Positions 4,456 to 9,191 of a stretch of 9,191 nucleotides of DNA are shown here, piece by piece. The translations under genes and the position numbers were made by a program. The DNA is from an uncultured Gammaproteobacteria bacterium (GTDB lineage Bacteria > Pseudomonadota > Gammaproteobacteria > UBA9214). Below the pieces are notes generated by a model. That model saw only the letters and a list, made by a program, of their open reading frames with translations, made no database searches and was not told the origin of the DNA. The first letter of the stretch is position 1; each line of letters opens with the position of its first letter. The stretch is taken from contig CAJQPV010000099.1 of NCBI GenBank assembly GCA_905480305.1, forward strand, positions 1 to 9,191, given 5' to 3'.

Positions 4456-5817
4456 ATGCATATTCATATTTTGGGTATTTGCGGAACTTTCATGGGCGGC
4501 ATTGCACTGTTGGCGCGGGAACATGGTGTTCAGGTGAGCGGGTCGGATGCCAATGTCTATCCGCCGATGAGCACCCAGTTATCGGAACAGGGGATTTCCC
4601 TGACAGCAGGTTATGATGCGGCGCAACTTGATGCGGCGCCTGACTGCGTGGTGATAGGCAACGCCATGTCGCGCGGCAACCCGGCTGTTGAAGCAACGCT
4701 GGATCGAGGGCTGAGCTACACTTCCGGGCCACAATGGCTGTCTGAACAGGTGCTGCAGGGCCGCTGGGTGCTGGCGGTGGCTGGCACGCATGGCAAGACT
4801 TCCACGGCCAGTATTCTTGCCTGGATTCTTGAATATGCCGGGCTTTCGCCGGGTTTTCTGATTGGCGGTATTCCGCGAAATTTCGGCATTTCTGCACGGC
4901 TTGGCGCAGCGCCGTTTTTCGTGGTCGAAGCGGACGAATACGATACGGCTTTTTTTGACAAGCGTTCCAAGTTTGTCCATTACCACCCGCGCACACTGGT
5001 GCTGAATAACCTCGAATTTGACCACGCTGATATATTTCCCGACCTGGCGGCTATCCAGACCCAGTTTCATCACCTGGTACGTACCGTTCCCGGTAGCGGG
5101 CTGATCGTCACTAACGCCGACGACAGCAACCTGGATGCGGTTTTGCTGCGCGGTTGCTGGACACCGGTTGAGACGGTTTCATCAGCCGCTGGCGCGGCGC
5201 AGTGGCAGGTGCGCAAGCAGACAGACGACGGTCGCTGTTTTGATGTCATGCTGGCCGGCGAGCTGGCCGGGACGGTGAGCTGGGACCAGCTGGGTGATCA
5301 CAATATTCATAATGCACTGGTGGCGATCGCGGCGGCGCGCCATGCCGGTGTGCCGGTTGACCAGGCAATTGCGGCACTGGCGGAGTACCAGGGTGTTAAA
5401 CGCCGCATGGAAGTGCGCGGCGAAGTGAATGGCGTGACTGTCTACGATGACTTTGCCCATCACCCCACGGCTATCGCGACCACGCTACAGGGGTTGCGTA
5501 GACGGGTCGGTGATGCGCGCATACTGTTGTTGCTGGAGCCACGCTCCAACACCATGCGCATGGGTGTGCACCGTGACACGCTGGCAGCATCCATGCAGGG
5601 TGCAGACCTTGTCTGGATGCATGAGCCGGCGGAACTGGACTGGTCGCTTGCTGAGGTAGCCGGGGTGCTGGATGTACCGGTGACGGTGTCAGGGTCGGTG
5701 GATGCGATAGTTGCCGCAGTCGTTCAGGCTGCACGCAGCGGCGATCATATACTGGTGATGAGTAATGGCGGCTTTGGCGGCATCCACCAGAAACTGCTGG
5801 ACAGTCTGGACGGTTAG
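4456..5817 (+). CDS. mpl: UDP-N-acetylmuramate:L-Ala-gamma-D-Glu-meso-Dap ligase
   Basis: Mpl joins the murein tripeptide recovered from old peptidoglycan to UDP-N-acetylmuramate, using ATP, in cytoplasmic cell-wall recycling. The 453-residue length matches the family. The N-terminal Rossmann-type domain begins HIHILGICGTFMGGIA. The ATP P-loop of the Mur ligase family is GTHGKTSTASIL at 110-121. EADEYD at 158-163 and NLEFDHADIF at 185-194 belong to the central domain. DHNIHNALVAIAA at 281-293 precedes the C-terminal ligase domain, which carries YDDFAHHPTAI at 330-340, EPRSNTMRMG at 361-370 and SNGGFGGIHQKLL at 436-448. EADEYDTAFFDKR and the short ICGTFMGG start distinguish Mpl from MurC. Its start follows the previous stop with no gap and only a weak AGG upstream, implying translational coupling. 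It ends 7 nt from the convergent DedA-PAP2 gene. Confidence 0.96.
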   Translation: MHIHILGICGTFMGGIALLAREHGVQVSGSDANVYPPMSTQLSEQGISLTAGYDAAQLDAAPDCVVIGNAMSRGNPAVEATLDRGLSYTSGPQWLSEQVLQGRWVLAVAGTHGKTSTASILAWILEYAGLSPGFLIGGIPRNFGISARLGAAPFFVVEADEYDTAFFDKRSKFVHYHPRTLVLNNLEFDHADIFPDLAAIQTQFHHLVRTVPGSGLIVTNADDSNLDAVLLRGCWTPVETVSSAAGAAQWQVRKQTDDGRCFDVMLAGELAGTVSWDQLGDHNIHNALVAIAAARHAGVPVDQAIAALAEYQGVKRRMEVRGEVNGVTVYDDFAHHPTAIATTLQGLRRRVGDARILLLLEPRSNTMRMGVHRDTLAASMQGADLVWMHEPAELDWSLAEVAGVLDVPVTVSGSVDAIVAAVVQAARSGDHILVMSNGGFGGIHQKLLDSLDG

Positions 5818-5824
5818 CAGGGAA

Positions 5825-7858
5825 CTACCGGGAAAGCTGCTGCTGTTTTTCCCATGCCAGCAATACATTGCCCTGCCAGGGTATTGGTAAACCGCTAACT
5901 GTCCGCTGTCTGCGTAGCAAGCGCGTTGTCGTACTGTTGCCAAGTGCCCGGGATAACAGGTCGAGCGGGCTCTCAAAGTCCGTCCCGGTGCGCAGATAGC
6001 TAATCAGCGGCAGTTCCTTTTCGATTAACAGGTAGGCGATATAGCCGTTCCATACCGGGGTGTTGCTGTTGATGAGCTGCAGGTCGGAAGGCCACAGCCG
6101 CAGGATAACGAGCCGCTCTTTATCAGTCTGCCGTGGTGCCACCAGTAGCAGGCCCTGGTGCTGACCGTCGTTGACCTGCGGCAGGATTGGCAGCCCGGTA
6201 ATCTCCGGGTCAGGTGCCAGCCAGTTAATGGCATTGGTGGGACGCAGTGCCGCTGCAGATGTCCAGGCTTGTGTCTGCAGCACACTTTTCAGTGCTTCAA
6301 GGCTGCCGGCCCACTGGAAGTTCATCGGCTGGGTGTTGACCCCCTCAATATCGATTCGATATGCCGGTAATCGTTCCCAGCTGCTGGTAGTCCAGGTAGG
6401 CAGTGTCACCCGATGTATTTCCACTGCGGGTGAGTAGTAGGCGAGTTCGCGTTTAAAGTCATGCTGTGTCTGCCAGCTACCGGCCACTATCAGCAACAGC
6501 GTGCTAACCCCGAGCAGTCGCTTCACCGGCAGACGCGGTGCCGGGTGCCGGTCATAGGCAAGGCCAATCAATGCAACCCAGATCAGCCCAAGCAAGGCCC
6601 CGGCGAAAACATCCGAGAACCAGTGGACACCCAGATACAGGCGCGACAGGGCAATGGCGGTAACCAGCAGTCCGGCAAAGGAGTAGGGTAGCCAGCGCCG
6701 GGTAACATGCAGTTCGCGGGCAATGATGAGGGCAAGGAATCCGTATACCGCCAGACTCATGCTGGTGTGTGCGCTCGGGAACGAGTAGCCCCCGTAGCTC
6801 GACAGTGGGCGCGCGACCTGTACCGTACTCTTTAATAACCAGGTGAGCAGGCCAACGCTGGCATACGCGGCCAGCCAGTGCCAGGCGGCCTTGCTGTTGC
6901 CCTTCCAGAGCAGCCATGCGCAGCTGCCGGCCAGTACCAGCGCCAGTAATGCCTGGTCACCGAGCTGGGTGATGAAGACCATTACCTGGTCGGCCCAGGG
7001 AGTGCGCAGGTTCTCCAGTGAATGGAACAGGTAGGCGTCGATGCCATACATCCAGTGGCCGTGCAGTACCTGTCTGGAGGTTAGCAGCAGCAGCCACAGG
7101 GCGACGAAAAACAGCGCGGACAGGGCGGCCAGCCCGCGCGCTTCCGGGTGGTCCGGATCAAGCAGAGAGCCGGCCAGTGGATTGATGCGCGGGTGGTTGC
7201 GGCTGTATTCGAGCAGTTTTTCAAGGGCGCGGGCAATGTGCGGCTGCAGCAGCCGTATCAGGCCGCTGGCAATCCAGATACCGAACCAGGCAATAGCGGC
7301 GACTACCACCAGTAGCACTACCAGCCGGCCGGCGACCTCGGCGGCCAGCCCCAGGGAAGCGCCGAACACCATGCCGGGCAGGATGTAGACCGGTGCCCAC
7401 AGCGCCGAGGCAATGATGTCGATGACCAGAAAGCGCGAGGTCGACATGTTCATCATGCCGGCAATCGCCGGTACGATTGGCCGCAGTGGCCCGATGAAAC
7501 GCGCCATGAAAACGCTCTTGCCACCGTGCCTGACGAAGAAGTCGACACCGCGATTGACCATCACCGGGTAACGGCGAAACGGCCAGATGACACGTAGAGT
7601 TTGATGGTAGTGGCGGCCAAGCAGGAAGCTGATGAAGTCGCCGACTATGGCGCCGGCGATGGTCGATAGCATGATCGGGGCGATCGGCAATGCGCCGGTG
7701 GCCATCAGTGCGCCGGCGCCAAACAACAGTGCGGCACCCGGTATCAGCAGGCCCAGAACCACCAGTGATTCCATCAGCGCAACAAAAAACACGGCGATAC
7801 TGAATGCCATCGGGTGCAGGGTGATCCAGCTCAGCAGATTTTGCAGCAGTTCGTTCAT
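5825..7858 (-). CDS. DedA-PAP2-LssY type multidomain membrane phosphatase
   Basis: This 677-residue membrane protein joins three modules. Residues 1-200 are a DedA (VTT/SNARE-associated) domain with GDFISFLLGR at 73-82 and ARFIGPLRPIVPAIAG at 119-134; this family contains lipid transporters or flippases. Residues about 240-435 are a PAP2 lipid phosphatase with all three motifs: KSTVQVARP (343-351), PSAH (361-364, catalytic region) and SRLYLGVHWFSDV (405-417, with His412 and Asp416). After a last helix at about 447-460, residues 465-677 form a soluble region that looks like the LssY C-terminal domain known from Legionella. The likely substrate is a lipid phosphate or pyrophosphate such as undecaprenyl-PP or phosphatidic acid, which is inference. 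AAGGGA lies 5 nt before the ATG. It follows hemL by 28 nt on the same strand, so the two are probably co-transcribed. Confidence 0.88.
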   Translation of the reverse strand: MNELLQNLLSWITLHPMAFSIAVFFVALMESLVVLGLLIPGAALLFGAGALMATGALPIAPIMLSTIAGAIVGDFISFLLGRHYHQTLRVIWPFRRYPVMVNRGVDFFVRHGGKSVFMARFIGPLRPIVPAIAGMMNMSTSRFLVIDIIASALWAPVYILPGMVFGASLGLAAEVAGRLVVLLVVVAAIAWFGIWIASGLIRLLQPHIARALEKLLEYSRNHPRINPLAGSLLDPDHPEARGLAALSALFFVALWLLLLTSRQVLHGHWMYGIDAYLFHSLENLRTPWADQVMVFITQLGDQALLALVLAGSCAWLLWKGNSKAAWHWLAAYASVGLLTWLLKSTVQVARPLSSYGGYSFPSAHTSMSLAVYGFLALIIARELHVTRRWLPYSFAGLLVTAIALSRLYLGVHWFSDVFAGALLGLIWVALIGLAYDRHPAPRLPVKRLLGVSTLLLIVAGSWQTQHDFKRELAYYSPAVEIHRVTLPTWTTSSWERLPAYRIDIEGVNTQPMNFQWAGSLEALKSVLQTQAWTSAAALRPTNAINWLAPDPEITGLPILPQVNDGQHQGLLLVAPRQTDKERLVILRLWPSDLQLINSNTPVWNGYIAYLLIEKELPLISYLRTGTDFESPLDLLSRALGNSTTTRLLRRQRTVSGLPIPWQGNVLLAWEKQQQLSR

Positions 7859-7886
7859 GCCGTCCCTTGTGGCGGGTGTGCGGTGC

Positions 7887-9167
7887 TTACAGTGTTGCGA
7901 AAACCCTTGCGGCAGTTGCTACCGTCTCGTCGATGAGTGCATCGCTGTGGGCTGATGACACGAAGCCGGCTTCATAGGCGGAGGGTGCGAGATAGACGCC
8001 CGCCTCGAGCATGCCATGATAAAACTGCTGGAAGCGTTGCATGTCGCAACGAGTCACCTGCTCAAAGCGGCTGATACGGGTCTCGGAGCTGAAGAAGCAG
8101 CCGAACATGCCGCCGACCTGGTTGCTGGTGAAGGGGATGCCGGCCTTGTCGGCCGCGGCTTGCAGACCGCTGGTCAGTCGTTTCGTCGCCTGGTCCAGCT
8201 GCGCATGAAAACCGTCGCTGCCAGTCAGTTCCAGTGTCTTTAGTCCGGCCGCCAGTGAGATCGGGTTGCCGGAGAGCGTGCCGGCCTGGTAGACCGGGCC
8301 CAGCGGCGCTATCTGTTCCATGATGTCGCGGCGACCACCAAAGGCCCCCACCGGCAGACCGCCGCCGATAACCTTGCCAAGGGTGGTCAGGTCGGGTGTG
8401 ACGCCGTAATGTCCCTGCGCACTTCCGGGGGAAACGCGAAAGCCGGTCATTACCTCGTCGAAAATAAGGACGCAGCCATACTGGTCACAGATTGCGCGCA
8501 GGCCTTCCAGAAAGCCGGGTTCCGGCAGAATACAGTTCATGTTACCAGCGACCGGTTCTACGATGATGGCGGCAGTTTCGTTACCAATTGATGCAAATGC
8601 CTCCTCAACGCCGGCAATGTCATTGTAAGTGAGGGTGCTGGTGTGGGCTGCCACAGCCGCGGGTACGCCCGGCGAAGTGGGTACGCCCAGTGTCAGGGTG
8701 CCCGATCCGGCTTTTACCAGCAGGGCATCCGAATGACCGTGATAGCAGCCCTCGAACTTGACGATCCGGTCACGACCGGTGAAACCGCGCGCCAGGCGAA
8801 TGGCGCTCATGGTGGCCTCGGTGCCGGAATTGACCATGCGCACCAGCTCCATGGAGGGCAGCAGGCGGCAGAGCGTATCCGCCATGCGGGTTTCTATTTC
8901 TGTCGGTGCGCCAAAGCCAAGGCCTTTGGCGGCCATTTCCTGTACTGCGCGGATGACTTCGGGGTGTGCATGCCCGGCAATCATCGGGCCCCACGAACCG
9001 ACATAGTCGATATAACGTTTGTCATCGGCGTCATACAGGCAGGCGCCCTCACCACGGGTGAAGAACACCGGATCGCCACCCACGCCCTTGAAGGCCCGTA
9101 CCGGGGAATTTACGCCGCCGGGAATGTGTTGACAGGCGGATTGGAACAGCTCGTGTGATCGGCTCAT
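7887..9167 (-). CDS. hemL: Glutamate-1-semialdehyde 2,1-aminomutase
   Basis: HemL converts glutamate-1-semialdehyde to 5-aminolevulinate, the last step of the C5 route that feeds heme, siroheme and cobalamin synthesis. The protein is complete at 426 residues, the same length as the E. coli enzyme. Characteristic segments are the start [38 protein letters not shown] at 52-69, [16 protein letters not shown] at 113-128, [11 protein letters not shown] at 137-147 and FDEVMTGFR at 236-244. The PLP-binding lysine is in [18 protein letters not shown], at K265. QAGTLSGNP follows at 294-302. AAGGA lies about 9 nt before the ATG. It is the upstream partner of the DedA-PAP2 gene, with a 28-nt gap. That pairing has no obvious biochemical logic and may only reflect transcription. 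Confidence 0.97.
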   Translation of the reverse strand: MSRSHELFQSACQHIPGGVNSPVRAFKGVGGDPVFFTRGEGACLYDADDKRYIDYVGSWGPMIAGHAHPEVIRAVQEMAAKGLGFGAPTEIETRMADTLCRLLPSMELVRMVNSGTEATMSAIRLARGFTGRDRIVKFEGCYHGHSDALLVKAGSGTLTLGVPTSPGVPAAVAAHTSTLTYNDIAGVEEAFASIGNETAAIIVEPVAGNMNCILPEPGFLEGLRAICDQYGCVLIFDEVMTGFRVSPGSAQGHYGVTPDLTTLGKVIGGGLPVGAFGGRRDIMEQIAPLGPVYQAGTLSGNPISLAAGLKTLELTGSDGFHAQLDQATKRLTSGLQAAADKAGIPFTSNQVGGMFGCFFSSETRISRFEQVTRCDMQRFQQFYHGMLEAGVYLAPSAYEAGFVSSAHSDALIDETVATAARVFATL

Positions 9168-9191
9168 GCGGGAGATCCTTGTGACGTTTTT

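Noticed and set aside
5816..5850. Possible terminator in the convergent gap between mpl and the DedA-PAP2 gene (AGCAG/CTGCT then TTTTT)
   Set aside because: The 5-bp stem has a long loop and lies mostly inside the coding sequence of the minus-strand gene; the support is too thin.

Overview
The window looks like a stretch of a gammaproteobacterial chromosome of moderately high GC. The inference rests on a 426-residue HemL, an Mpl murein-recycling ligase, a DedA-PAP2-LssY type membrane protein, and a pyrophosphate-dependent phosphofructokinase clustered with a membrane pyrophosphatase. That last pairing is known from methanotrophs such as Methylococcus and from some sulfur-oxidising gammaproteobacteria. 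I cannot fix the genus from sequence alone.

Region 1 (1-2469, minus strand) is a probable pyrophosphate operon. In transcription order it holds an uncharacterised 114-residue protein, the PPi-dependent phosphofructokinase (pfp), an uncharacterised 65-residue protein, and the 5' part of the ion-pumping pyrophosphatase gene hppA, cut by the window edge. Between pfp and the 65-residue gene lies a perfect 29-bp inverted repeat built from three near-tandem CACGGAA units. Next to it a second, smaller hairpin touches the ribosome binding site of the 65-residue gene. Together, Pfp spends PPi in glycolysis (or regenerates it in reverse) and HppA converts PPi energy into an ion gradient.

Region 2 (2470-5817, plus strand) starts at a divergent promoter region. 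A 24-codon upstream ORF overlaps the start of adk by one base (TAATG). The adenylate kinase has a complete catalytic core with a four-cysteine LID, followed by about 150 extra residues that are roughly 43% lysine and resemble histone H1/AlgP-type tails. This fusion is the most unusual item in the window. It is followed by a small five-helix membrane protein of unknown function whose stop codon directly abuts the start of mpl.

Region 3 (5825-9167, minus strand) holds hemL (5-aminolevulinate synthesis by the C5 route), followed 28 nt later by a 677-residue membrane protein that joins a DedA domain, a PAP2 phosphatase domain with all its catalytic motifs, and an LssY-like C-terminal domain. This gene ends 7 nt from the convergent mpl. 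No RNA genes, insertion sequences, CRISPR arrays or phage genes were seen, and no intergenic gap exceeds 300 bases.
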